A stretch of DNA of 16,040 nucleotides from JBBRZF01 sp038236965 (GCA_038236965.1 JBBRZF010000069.1:1-16040), one strand, 5' to 3'; counted from the first letter of the stretch, positions 1 through 7,279 are shown. Numbers and translations are program-made. Notes: generated by a model not told the origin, from the letters alone.

Positions 1-18
1 ACAAACACTAAGAACTGT

Positions 19-1068
19 CTACGTGTACTGAACCTTGCGTTCGCCTTTTACGATGCGTCCGATGGTGAACCCTTTTTCTCCCGCGCGTTCCAGGATGGTC
101 TGCACCTTCTTGAACTTTTTCGCTGGCACCACCAGGATCATGCCGATTCCCATATTAAAGGTGCGCATCATCTCGGCTTGTTCGATGTTTCCTATCTTCT
201 GCAAATGTTCGAAGATGGGCTGCACCGGCCAGCTACCGAGTTCGACGACCGCGCCCATTCCCTTCGGAAGCACGCGCGGAAGGTTCTCGGTGATGCCGCC
301 GCCCGTGATGTGAGCCATCGCGTTCACGGCTTCGCCATCCGCCATGCGTCGCATGACGGGCCAGTAGGATTTGTGCTGCTTCATCAACTCGTTGCCGACT
401 TTGCCCTTGATGTCGTTGACATACGTGTCGGGCGAGTAGCCAGCCACGGAGAACAAAAGCTTGCGGGCCAGCGAATATCCGTTGGTGTGCAGTCCGGTGG
501 AGGGCAGTCCAATGAGCACGTCGCCGACCTGAACAGCTTTGCCGGTGAGCAGCTTTTCCCGCTCGACCACGCCGACGATGAATCCCGCCAGGTCGTATTC
601 GCCCCCGGGATAAAAGCCCGGCATTTCCGCCGTCTCACCGCCGATAAGCGCGCAGCCATTGTGCTTGCAGGCGTCGGCGATACCGCTGATGACTTTTTCC
701 GCGATCTCGGGCTCCAGTTTGCCGGTGGCCAGGTAGTCCATAAAGAACATCGGAAAGGCGCCCTGCACGGCAATGTCGTTGACGCAGTGGTTGACCAGGT
801 CGCCGCCAATGGTGTGGTGCAGATTCATCTCGAAGGCGACCTTCAGCTTCGTTCCAACTCCATCGACGCTGGAGACGAGCACCGGATCTTGGAACTTCTT
901 CTTGTCGATCTGGAAAAGTCCGCCAAAACCGCCAATTTCGCTCAACACGTTCTTGTTGAACGTACGGTGGGCGAGGTACTTGATGCGCTGCTTGGTCCGG
1001 TTTGCCCGGTCGATGTCAACGCCGGAATCGGCGTAAGTGATCGAGTTTGCTTCCATTTTTTGATCCAT
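19..1068 (-). CDS. purM: phosphoribosylformylglycinamidine cyclo-ligase (AIR synthetase)
   Basis: This cytosolic enzyme of de novo purine synthesis closes the imidazole ring of FGAM, using ATP, to give aminoimidazole ribonucleotide. The 349-residue product is full length for PurM (about 345 aa in E. coli). Family motifs run in order: ITYADSGVDID (10-20), GGFGGLF (46-52), SSVDGVGTKLKVA (66-78), GGDLVNHCVNDI (88-99), GGETAEMPGFY (143-153), GLPSTGLHTNGYSLAR (187-202) and ITGGGITENLPR (254-265). The start is either MDQK (ATG at 1068) or MEAN (ATG at 1056). Neither has a strong Shine-Dalgarno sequence, and the MEANSITYADSG start is the more conventional PurM N-terminus. The stop TAG is at 19-21. 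No other purine gene is visible nearby, so it looks like a stand-alone pur gene here. Confidence 0.97.
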   Translation of the reverse strand: MDQKMEANSITYADSGVDIDRANRTKQRIKYLAHRTFNKNVLSEIGGFGGLFQIDKKKFQDPVLVSSVDGVGTKLKVAFEMNLHHTIGGDLVNHCVNDIAVQGAFPMFFMDYLATGKLEPEIAEKVISGIADACKHNGCALIGGETAEMPGFYPGGEYDLAGFIVGVVEREKLLTGKAVQVGDVLIGLPSTGLHTNGYSLARKLLFSVAGYSPDTYVNDIKGKVGNELMKQHKSYWPVMRRMADGEAVNAMAHITGGGITENLPRVLPKGMGAVVELGSWPVQPIFEHLQKIGNIEQAEMMRTFNMGIGMILVVPAKKFKKVQTILERAGEKGFTIGRIVKGERKVQYT

Positions 1069-1113
1069 TCGTCAGGTATTGCCTGCGGATTGCGCTGCGC
1101 GGGAAAGAACCTC

Positions 1114-1119
1114 ATTGTA
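1114..1119 (-). promoter_or_regulatory. candidate -10 element of purM
   Basis: Read on the minus strand the hexamer is TACAAT, one base from the sigma-70 -10 consensus. Transcription from it would start roughly 40 nt before the purM ATG. No convincing -35 hexamer sits 16-18 bp upstream, so the call rests on the -10 and its position alone. The element lies in the 70 bp between purM and the GNAT remnant. Confidence 0.3.
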
Positions 1120-1138
1120 ACATTTAGCGAGGGCGAAC

Positions 1139-1400
1139 ATATCCTTCCGCCTCGAATCCGAGCGTCTATACCTATGCGAATGGGACGGCGACGAAGCCAA
1201 CGCTTTAAGCCCCATCGCCCAAGACCCCCGTGTGATGCGGTATATCACGGGCGGCGAGCCTTGGCTCCCTCCCCAGGTTCGTGAGATTCATCGACCCCCA
1301 AATGGCGTACCAATCCTCGTTCGGCTACTCCATGTGGAAGTTGCTGACGCTCGATATGGTGAAATACGCGATCATTTCCAGCGAGCTTCTCGCGCTCTAA
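1139..1400 (+). pseudogene. frameshifted, truncated GNAT N-acetyltransferase remnant (RimJ/RimL-like)
   Basis: Frame 1 from 1139 reads I-SFRLESERLYLCEWDGDEA and goes on to DPRVMRYITGGEPW and QVRE. This is the typical N-terminal third of RimJ/RimL-type acetyltransferases. After the QVRE codons one extra base (A at 1286) shifts the frame. Removing it restores FIDPQMAYQSSFGYSMWK, which continues the family pattern (QVRE-FID-QMAYQ-GYSMW). The first codon is ATA where ATG is expected, 6 nt after a GAGGG Shine-Dalgarno-like sequence. The restored frame ends at TAA 1398-1400, about 87 codons in all. A GNAT protein is usually 150-180 aa, and the acetyl-CoA loop (Q/R-x-x-G-x-G/A) is missing. After WKLL the next GNAT-like strand (GEI) may lie in a third frame, suggesting a second indel. 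The damage is visible in the sequence; the family assignment is by recognition. Confidence 0.75.
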
Positions 1401-1412
1401 GCAAACGCTCCC

Positions 1413-1426
1413 GCCAGCCTTCTGGC
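1413..1426. other. small hairpin between convergent GNAT remnant and SRPBCC gene
   Basis: GCCAG and CTGGC form a 5-bp perfect stem with a 4-nt loop. It lies 14 bp beyond the stop of the minus-strand SRPBCC gene and 13 bp beyond the stop of the plus-strand remnant. There is no T-tract on either side, so terminator function is only a possibility. Confidence 0.3.
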
Positions 1427-1439
1427 CTTCAAGCAGACT

Positions 1440-2198
1440 TCACGCCAGATTGCCTTTGGGTTCATTCACTTGCGTAGCTTCCCGTTCCGTCTCTGCAGAC
1501 TGCATCATGCGAACCCACGGACTGCGTCGTCCGGAGCTCTGTCCCGTCGTCGTTGGAATCTCTCCGGTCTCCATCAACTGCTTGAAGCGACGTAGGTCGG
1601 CGCGCACCTGCTGTTCGGGGTTTTCACCGAAGATACTCGCGAACGCCTCGCCCGCTCTTCCACCAGGGGCGTCGTACTGGATGGTGACATGAATTTCTGA
1701 GCCTTCGTGACCGCGAGCATTACGGAACTCGATGGAGCCGCGATTCGTAATGGTCGATCCCGGTAGCGAGCGCCAGACTATGTATTCGTTTTCGCGTTCG
1801 GCGGAAATTTCGGCGTCCCACGAAAAGGTCGTATTCATCGGGCCCGTTACTACCCAGTGAGAAAAACGGGTTCCGGTGGTGCGTACAGATTTCACGTGCT
1901 GCATGAATCCCGGCAGATTGTCGAAGTTGCGCCAGAAAGAGTAAAGCTTCTCGACCGGCTGATTGATATGCAGGCTCTGGTGAACGTACAAACGCCGGGG
2001 CGAGTTGCGCAGCGAGCGCGCTCCGCTCAGCACCATCAGGCCGCCAATGGCCGCAAGGCTTACTCCCGCCAGGGTCTTCCTGCTCGCGCCGAAGACCGCC
2101 AGTGCGCCGCCTCCCGCCACCGCGACCCATAGCGACTTGCGGCTCAACCGCTCCTCTGCCTGATTCTTGTCGTTACGAAGTATGTTTTGATTACCCAT
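1440..2198 (-). CDS. membrane-anchored SRPBCC (START/COQ10-like, cyclase/dehydrase) protein
   Basis: The 252-residue product has a glycine/alanine-rich hydrophobic stretch at about residues 23-60, probably one or two membrane segments. A START/polyketide-cyclase-like domain follows at about 70-215. Recognisable features are YVHQSLHINQPVEKLYSFWR (71-90), NLPGFMQHVKSV (94-105) and the strand-rich segment with FSWDAEIS and EYIVWRSLPGS. The fold binds hydrophobic ligands; the substrate is unknown and no catalytic residue can be named. ATG at 2198 is chosen because it follows an AAGGGGG-like Shine-Dalgarno and the TM segment starts right after it. The longer open frame to 2435 would run into the phosphoesterase gene upstream, and its extra residues do not look like protein. 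It lies 95 bp downstream of that gene on the same strand and may be cotranscribed. Confidence 0.85.
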   Translation of the reverse strand: MGNQNILRNDKNQAEERLSRKSLWVAVAGGGALAVFGASRKTLAGVSLAAIGGLMVLSGARSLRNSPRRLYVHQSLHINQPVEKLYSFWRNFDNLPGFMQHVKSVRTTGTRFSHWVVTGPMNTTFSWDAEISAERENEYIVWRSLPGSTITNRGSIEFRNARGHEGSEIHVTIQYDAPGGRAGEAFASIFGENPEQQVRADLRRFKQLMETGEIPTTTGQSSGRRSPWVRMMQSAETEREATQVNEPKGNLA

Positions 2199-2257
2199 TC
2201 CGAAACCCCCTTCCGATAATTGTCGGATGCCTCGGAACCTTCGCGAGTTGGGGCGCA

Positions 2258-2286
2258 AGCGCGGGGTTGGCGCGAATCCCCGCGCT
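2258..2286 (-). other. GC-rich stem-loop between phosphoesterase and SRPBCC genes
   Basis: AGCGCGGGG at 2258-2266 and CCCCGCGCT at 2278-2286 form a perfect 9-bp stem with an 11-nt loop. It starts 7 bp past the TAA of the phosphoesterase gene. No U-run follows it on the minus strand. It could therefore be an imperfect or factor-assisted terminator, or an mRNA-stabilising 3' hairpin, rather than a canonical intrinsic terminator. Confidence 0.5.
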
Positions 2287-2293
2287 CCGCGAC

Positions 2294-3274
2294 TTATTTC
2301 TTTGCTCCTGCCGCCGCGCCCTTGGGAGCGTCCAGGGTAAAGGAATCCCGCTTTTCGAAGGTCGAGTGATCGCCCTTCATCTCCAACTTGATCATGGAAA
2401 AATCCAGCCGTCCCTTGTCGGACCTGACCTGGCAATAGTGATAGGAAGCGCCCGGGTCTTTATAGAAATCGTCCGGCTGGCGAGGGATCTCGTACCACTT
2501 CGCACCCGCGCCGCCGCTGACGATGTACATCACGCCGCCGTGTTCGTAGCGCTCGTAGTTGTGTACGTGTCCGGCGAACACGACAAAGCGCGCGCGTGTA
2601 TGCTGCTGGGTTTCTTCCAGGTACTTCGCAAACTGCTGCTCTGCCGGCCGCGGAGAGTGTCCGCCCTTGCCGATCTGGTCCGACGAATGCGTATACGCGG
2701 GATGGTGCATGTCGAAGATCACGAAATCCACGTCCGAGGGTATCTGCTTCAATTGCGACGAGACCCACTGAAACTGCGGACCTTCGTTGTCCGGTTGTGT
2801 GCTGTCGAGCGTAAGCACCAGCACGTTCCCCGCGCGCACGCTGTAGTACCGGCTTCGCTTCAACTGGGGAAAGCGCCGGAAATAGTTATCCAGAGCCACG
2901 TTCATGTCGCCCCGTATATCGTGATTGCCCAGCGCGGGATAAATCGGGATCTTCGCATCCTGCCAGGCTCGTGTCTCGCTATCCCACTGCGCCCAGTCGT
3001 TGGCATTGTCGCCGCGTAACGGCAGGTCCCCGCTTACTAATATAAAAGCCGGATCGGCCTTCGTGATCGAATCGATCAGGGCCTTGCGCCGCACCGGGTC
3101 CGTGTCCTTGGTATTCGCTACCGGGGCCTCGCGTAGATCGCCATAGGCAACGAAGGTAAACGGCGTGTGTACATCGAGTTTCAATTGCGCGGGTTCTTGG
3201 GCCCATGCACTGCTGGAGATCAGAAAGAGGGTGAGTACGCTGACGAAATATAAGATTTTCTTGCGCTCGCACAT
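2294..3274 (-). CDS. secreted calcineurin-like metallophosphoesterase (purple acid phosphatase-like)
   Basis: This is a two-metal phosphohydrolase predicted to act outside the cytoplasmic membrane; its substrate is unknown. Residues 1-25 form a Sec signal peptide: charged MCERKK, a hydrophobic core, and a likely AWA|Q cleavage. The ordered metal motifs are GDLR (45-48), SGD (81-83), GNHD (116-119), DMHHPAY (188-194) and GHVHNYER (235-242). The first is of GDxG/GDxR type rather than DxH, as in PAP-like and related secreted enzymes. The length of 326 aa suits a single-domain member, and the C-terminus is Ala/Lys-rich (GAAAGAKK). A Shine-Dalgarno-like AGGAG lies 12 nt before the ATG, slightly far. 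The next gene upstream on the same strand is the small cysteine-rich ORF, 90 bp away. Confidence 0.9.
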   Translation of the reverse strand: MCERKKILYFVSVLTLFLISSSAWAQEPAQLKLDVHTPFTFVAYGDLREAPVANTKDTDPVRRKALIDSITKADPAFILVSGDLPLRGDNANDWAQWDSETRAWQDAKIPIYPALGNHDIRGDMNVALDNYFRRFPQLKRSRYYSVRAGNVLVLTLDSTQPDNEGPQFQWVSSQLKQIPSDVDFVIFDMHHPAYTHSSDQIGKGGHSPRPAEQQFAKYLEETQQHTRARFVVFAGHVHNYERYEHGGVMYIVSGGAGAKWYEIPRQPDDFYKDPGASYHYCQVRSDKGRLDFSMIKLEMKGDHSTFEKRDSFTLDAPKGAAAGAKK

Positions 3275-3310
3275 GTTCGTGGGATGCTCCTGCTCATTAG
3301 ACGCACTAAA

Positions 3311-3338
3311 TCTTTACTGAGCAGCCTGAATTCCGCAA
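3311..3338 (-). promoter_or_regulatory. weak candidate promoter for the phosphoesterase gene
   Basis: On the minus strand TTGCGG (3338-3333) and TAAAGA (3316-3311) are separated by 16 bp, placing a start about 30 nt upstream of the ATG at 3274. Both hexamers deviate from consensus, so this is a weak positional guess. Confidence 0.22.
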
Positions 3339-3364
3339 TGTGTTTAGCGAAGAAAAATAACGGT

Positions 3365-3592
3365 TTATTTTGTTTTGGAAAGTGTTACGGCCACCGCCGT
3401 TGCGTTGTGACCCTCTACGCAGTGATGACAATTCTCCAACAATTGCAGCATTTTTTCCGTCGGACTGAAGCCGATGCACCGTCCGCAGAAGATGCAGACA
3501 GAACCAAGAATCGCGTTCTGCCTGAACCGGCGGTGATAGAAGTTCTGCGGGGTCTCATGATGTAAGTTCATGATGCCGTTATATTGCCCCAC
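3365..3592 (-). CDS. small cysteine-rich protein of unknown function
   Basis: I do not recognise a named family. The frame starts with GTG at 3592 (75 aa) or, more conventionally, ATG at 3571 (68 aa, MNLHHETPQNF...). The core GSVCIFCGRCIGFSP is followed by LLENCHHC. Together these give a CxxCxxC cluster, then a (C)HHC group about 20 residues later, spacing that suggests a small zinc-binding or redox-active fold. Codon choice (AAC, TTC, ATC, GGC, CTG) resembles the neighbouring genes. The opposite-strand frame over the same bases (3284-3565) is less convincing. It lies 90 bp upstream of the phosphoesterase gene in the same orientation. No strong ribosome-binding site is seen. Being non-coding remains possible. 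Confidence 0.5.
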   Translation of the reverse strand: MGQYNGIMNLHHETPQNFYHRRFRQNAILGSVCIFCGRCIGFSPTEKMLQLLENCHHCVEGHNATAVAVTLSKTK

Positions 3593-3651
3593 TTCCAGAG
3601 TACCTGCGAATGAATTCCGCTGCTTCTCTGCCTGAATCTTTACTTAGTTCA

Positions 3652-3676
3652 AAAGTGCCGTGATTAAGGCATTTTT
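3652..3676 (+). terminator. weak terminator-like hairpin without an obvious upstream gene
   Basis: AAAGTGCC and GGCATTTT pair over 8 bp (one G-U), with an 8-nt loop and a short T-run. It is oriented to end plus-strand transcription, yet no plus-strand gene ends here. It could close a small transcript or be a coincidence in A+T-rich DNA. Confidence 0.25.
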
Positions 3677-3778
3677 ATGGACCAGATTCCAGGCGCTAAA
3701 TAGGACAATCATCACAATCTCGTGTGCCATGCGTCCTGTGAAAGAATAGCTTCGGATGTCAAACTAAAGGGTTCTAAC

Positions 3779-3792
3779 GCGCTTTTAAGCGC
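3779..3792. promoter_or_regulatory. short palindrome upstream of the Pat-like gene (possible operator)
   Basis: GCGCTT-TT-AAGCGC is a 6-bp perfect dyad centred about 60 bp before the ATG at 3847. The position suits an operator or a 5' UTR hairpin. No regulator family can be assigned. Confidence 0.3.
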
Positions 3793-3846
3793 CTCTGTTG
3801 TAGTCGTTCTTTTTTCGTTGTATCCAATTCATATTAAGGTGGCATC

Positions 3847-6594
3847 ATGACTACCGTGGGAAAAGCAGTTCCCGGACTTACTAAGGCTGATCCGTCGCAC
3901 GACCTTCTTCGCGCAGAAGCGCACCCACTTGATCCAATTTTTGCTCCCCGCAGCGTGGCCCTTGTAGGCGCATCGGAACGCGCCGGCAGCGTTGGACGCA
4001 ACGTTCTCTGGAATCTGTTAAGCAGCCCCTTTGGCGGCACGCTCTACCCGGTCAATCCCAAACGCTCCAACGTGCTTGGTGTCAAGTCCTACGCCAGCGT
4101 GCGCGACCTTCCGGAAGTTCCTGACCTCGTCGTCGTCACCACTCCAGCCGAATCGGTTCCCGCCCTCATGCGTGAGTGCGTGGAGGTCGGCATCCCCGGC
4201 GGCATCGTCATCTCCGCCGGCTTCAAGGAGATCGGCGAACGCGGCAAGCAGCTCGAACAGGAAGTGATGGAAACCATCCGTGGCAAGATGCGCATCATCG
4301 GTCCCAACTGCCTCGGCGTCATGAGTCCTTTGAAAGGATTGAATGCGACCTTCGCATCCACCATAGCCCGTCCCGGCAACGTGGCCTTCATCAGCCAGAG
4401 CGGCGCGCTTTGCACGGCCGTTCTCGACTGGAGTCTGCGTGAGAACGTCGGCTTCAGCTCCTTCGTTTCCGTCGGTTCCATGCTCGACGTCAACTGGGGC
4501 GACCTTATCGATTACTTCGGCAACGACTCGCGTTCCCAGTCCATCGTCATTTATATGGAGTCCATCGGCGACGCGCGCGCCTTCCTTTCCGCCGCCCGCG
4601 AAGTCTCCCTCACCAAGCCCATCATCGTCATCAAAGCTGGACGCACCGCGCAGGCCGCCAAGGCTGCCGCATCGCATACCGGTTCGCTGACCGGTTCGGA
4701 CGACGTGCTCGACGCCGCATTCCGCAGGGTCGGCGTGCTCCGCGTCAATTCCATCGCCGACATTTTCTACATGAGCGAAGTGCTTGCCAAGCAGCCACGT
4801 CCCAAGGGCAATCGCCTTTGCATCGTCACCAATGCAGGCGGTCCCGGAGTGCTCGCAACCGACGCACTCATACAGGGTGGCGGCGAACTCGCCGAGCTTT
4901 CCGAAGCAACCATGGCGGCACTGGACAGTTTCCTCCCAGCCTCGTGGAGCAAGAACAATCCGGTCGACATCCTCGGCGACGCCGAGCCGGAACGATACTC
5001 GAAATCGCTAAAGATCGCAGCCAACGACCCCAACATTGACGGCATGCTCGTCGTCATGACCCCGCAAGGCATGACCAATCCCACGCTGATCGCCGAAGAG
5101 TTGAAGCCCTACGCCCACAGCCTCGGCAAGCCCGTCATTGCCAGTTGGATGGGCGGCACCAGCGTCGCTGCCGGCGAAGAGATTCTCAACCAATGCGGAA
5201 TTCCCAGCTTTGCATTTCCCGACACCGCCGTGCGCGCATTCAATTACATGTGGCAGTACGCCTACAACCTGAAGGGCATCTACGAGACTCCGCAGCTGAC
5301 CGCGAAGGCCGATGGTCCCAACCGTGAAAGAGCGAATCAGATCATCAACACCGTTCGCGCTTCGGGCCGCACCATCCTTACCGAATACGAATCGAAAAAA
5401 CTGCTGGAAACCTACGGTATCCCCACCACGGTCACCGAGATAGCCATCACGGAAGATGCCGCCGTCGAGTGGGCTGCAAAGTTGGGCTACCCCGTCGTAC
5501 TCAAGCTCTACTCGCTCACCATCACCCATAAGACGGATGTGGGCGGCGTCGTGCTCAACCTGCGCGACGAAGCCGCCGTGCGCTCCGCCTTCCACAACAT
5601 CAAGAGTTCGGTGTCGGAGAAGGCCGGGGAGGAGCACTTCCACGGCGTCACCGTTCAGCCCATGGCCAAGCTCGATGGCTACGAGATCATTCTTGGCGCC
5701 AGCGTCGATTCTCAGTTCGGCCCCGTTCTGCTCTTCGGAACCGGCGGACAACTCGTCGAAGTGTTCAAGGATAAAGCGCTCGCGCTGCCCCCGCTCAACT
5801 CCACGCTGGCCCGCCGCATGATGGAGCAGACCAAGATTTTCAAGGCGCTCAAAGGCGTTCGCGGACGCAAGTCCGTGGACATGGTCGCCCTGGAAGAGTT
5901 GATGGTTCGCTTCAGCGACCTGGTCGTCGAGAATCCGTGGATCAAGGAAATTGACATCAATCCGCTACTCGCCTCGCCCGACCGCCTGCTCGCGCTCGAT
6001 GCGCGCGTCGTCGTCTACGGAACCGATGTCGCCGAAGCGGAACTTCCCCAGACCGCCATCCGTCCCTATCCCACGCAGATGGTTTCCAAGTGGACGATGA
6101 AGGACGGCGAAGAAGTCGTCATCCGTCCCATCCGTCCCGAAGATGAACCGCTCATCACCGACTTCCACCAGAAACTTTCCGAACGCACCGTTTACCTCCG
6201 TTACTTCCAGCCGCTGAAGTTGAGCCAGCGCACCGCTCACGAACGCCTCACGCGTATCTGCTTCATCGATTACGATCGCGAAATGGCGCTCGTGGTGGAA
6301 CGCACCGCAAAAGACGGAACCCGGCAGATCGTTGCCGTCGGACGTCTGGGCAAACTGCATGGCCGCGAAGAAGCAGAACTCGCCGCCCTCGTGCGCGATG
6401 AGTTCCAGGGAAAAGGCATCGGTTCGGAACTCTATCGTCGCCTGCTCGACTTCGCGCGCAGCGAAAAACTTCTTCGCGTTCACTCCAACATGTTGGCCGA
6501 GAATCGCGAGATGCGTGCCATCTGCACCCACCTCGGTTTCAAGTTCGAATCCAACATCGAAGACAACATGATGAATTCCAGCATGACGCTGTAA
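3847..6594 (+). CDS. ADP-forming acyl-CoA synthetase fused to GNAT domain (Pat/YfiQ-like)
   Basis: The predicted 915-residue cytosolic protein has the Pat/PatZ architecture (E. coli YfiQ is 886 aa). Residues about 28-155 are a CoA-binding Rossmann domain (SVALVGASERAGSVG). Residues 160-460 are succinyl-CoA-ligase-like (SQSGALCTA at 183-191, SHTGSLTGSD at 276-285). Residues about 500-725 are an ATP-grasp domain (HKTDVGGV at 561-568, EIDINPLL at 701-708). Residues about 757-905 are GNAT, with acetyl-CoA loop DEFQGKGIGS (851-860). His277 lies at the phosphorylated catalytic His of archaeal ADP-forming acetyl-CoA synthetases, and His561 at the second relay His in the ATP-grasp part. Both are retained, so acyl-CoA synthesis is possible besides lysine acetylation, for example of acyl-CoA synthetases. 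The ATG follows AAGGTGG by 4 nt. It is monocistronic, closed by a terminator. Architecture is certain; which activities operate is inferred. Confidence 0.93.
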   Translation: MTTVGKAVPGLTKADPSHDLLRAEAHPLDPIFAPRSVALVGASERAGSVGRNVLWNLLSSPFGGTLYPVNPKRSNVLGVKSYASVRDLPEVPDLVVVTTPAESVPALMRECVEVGIPGGIVISAGFKEIGERGKQLEQEVMETIRGKMRIIGPNCLGVMSPLKGLNATFASTIARPGNVAFISQSGALCTAVLDWSLRENVGFSSFVSVGSMLDVNWGDLIDYFGNDSRSQSIVIYMESIGDARAFLSAAREVSLTKPIIVIKAGRTAQAAKAAASHTGSLTGSDDVLDAAFRRVGVLRVNSIADIFYMSEVLAKQPRPKGNRLCIVTNAGGPGVLATDALIQGGGELAELSEATMAALDSFLPASWSKNNPVDILGDAEPERYSKSLKIAANDPNIDGMLVVMTPQGMTNPTLIAEELKPYAHSLGKPVIASWMGGTSVAAGEEILNQCGIPSFAFPDTAVRAFNYMWQYAYNLKGIYETPQLTAKADGPNRERANQIINTVRASGRTILTEYESKKLLETYGIPTTVTEIAITEDAAVEWAAKLGYPVVLKLYSLTITHKTDVGGVVLNLRDEAAVRSAFHNIKSSVSEKAGEEHFHGVTVQPMAKLDGYEIILGASVDSQFGPVLLFGTGGQLVEVFKDKALALPPLNSTLARRMMEQTKIFKALKGVRGRKSVDMVALEELMVRFSDLVVENPWIKEIDINPLLASPDRLLALDARVVVYGTDVAEAELPQTAIRPYPTQMVSKWTMKDGEEVVIRPIRPEDEPLITDFHQKLSERTVYLRYFQPLKLSQRTAHERLTRICFIDYDREMALVVERTAKDGTRQIVAVGRLGKLHGREEAELAALVRDEFQGKGIGSELYRRLLDFARSEKLLRVHSNMLAENREMRAICTHLGFKFESNIEDNMMNSSMTL

Positions 6595-6616
6595 TCATCG
6601 CGTGAAGCAAAACTTT

Positions 6617-6643
6617 GGGCGGCCCGCAAGGGTCGCCCTTTTT
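6617..6643 (+). terminator. intrinsic terminator of the Pat-like gene
   Basis: GGGCGGCCC and GGGTCGCCC form a 9-bp stem (one G-U pair) around a GCAA tetraloop of the stable GNRA type, followed directly by TTTTT. It begins 22 bp after the TAA at 6592-6594. An outer CGTGAA...TTCACG repeat flanks the stem, and the A-rich stretch on the 5' side suggests some activity on the other strand too. Confidence 0.88.
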
Positions 6644-7279
6644 CACGCCGTATTCATCCCTTCCACACGAACAGCCAATCCAACTCCAGCCAGTCGAACC
6701 ACCCGCGGCTTCCGTTGCCGACGCAATGGCTAGGCGACCGTCGCAGGCCGCCTTCCATGAATCGCCATGCTTCCGGAAAAAGGCGCACCCGGCATGAAGG
6801 ATTGGAACGAATTGATGCGACCGCTCGGCACGCGACAGGACATTCCGATGAAGCCGCAGGCGCCTGCCTACGAGTTGGGATTGCGGCTGTCAATTTTGGT
6901 CGGGTATCTTGAGTAACCACTCGCGATTGTCGCCCGGGTCCAAAATTTTGTGAGTCCTTGCCCTGCGCAATGTATCCAAAGCAACGAACCTGCTGTTCTA
7001 AGCATCCGGGAATAAAAGGTCTTATTGCGACGGAACACGCGAGTGCTGCCGTCTGCATCTTAAGTAGAGAAGTAAACGGACGCGTCTGCCGACAAATATC
7101 TTGCAGGCGCGTAAAATGCGACCTAGCTTCGGGTTCGCCCTCAGAAGTCCCTAAATCTGTCAGCTCCGCAGTCAGTCCCGCGGACCAGTTGTTCCGGATT
7201 TTCTAGCATTGGAATACTTCAGCGGCGTAGCTGAGAAAGTGGGCAGCAGTTGCTTCGGGGAAGGTTTTTTCCTTGGCAC

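Larger units (their letters stand above)
3593..3846. other. non-coding upstream region of the Pat-like gene
   Basis: There is no convincing reading frame in these 254 bp, which are A+T-richer than the genes around them. They presumably hold the promoter of the 3847 gene and possibly that of the minus-strand gene. I see two inverted repeats (3652-3676 and 3779-3792, listed separately) and the AAGGTGG Shine-Dalgarno at 3836-3842. No clear -35/-10 pair stands out. Confidence 0.6.

Noticed and set aside
178..1284. 368-codon open frame on the plus strand opposite purM
   Set aside because: purM on the minus strand is a full-length match with all family motifs; the antisense frame is a by-product of G+C-rich codon use and shows no recognisable motif. 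Its last part runs out of phase with the GNAT remnant.
2199..2435. 79-residue N-terminal extension of the SRPBCC protein
   Set aside because: It would overlap the end of the phosphoesterase gene and cross the GC hairpin; the ATG at 2198 has a good Shine-Dalgarno and a sensible N-terminus.
3284..3565. 93-codon plus-strand frame opposite the small cysteine-rich gene
   Set aside because: Its N-terminal half is cluttered with Cys/Arg/Lys and has no motif. The minus-strand frame explains the same bases better, though the last 46 residues (MTILQQLQHFFRR...) are not implausible and neither is proven.
5965..6531. 188-codon minus-strand frame opposite the GNAT part of the Pat-like gene, and similar frames at 4018-4677 and 5008-5751
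   Set aside because: These are antisense shadows of a continuous 915-codon gene whose domains are all recognisable.
6654..7058. 134-codon minus-strand frame in the gene-free stretch
   Set aside because: It is rich in Arg, Cys, Ser and Pro, has no motif or ribosome-binding site, and crosses the inverted repeats; it looks like non-coding sequence.
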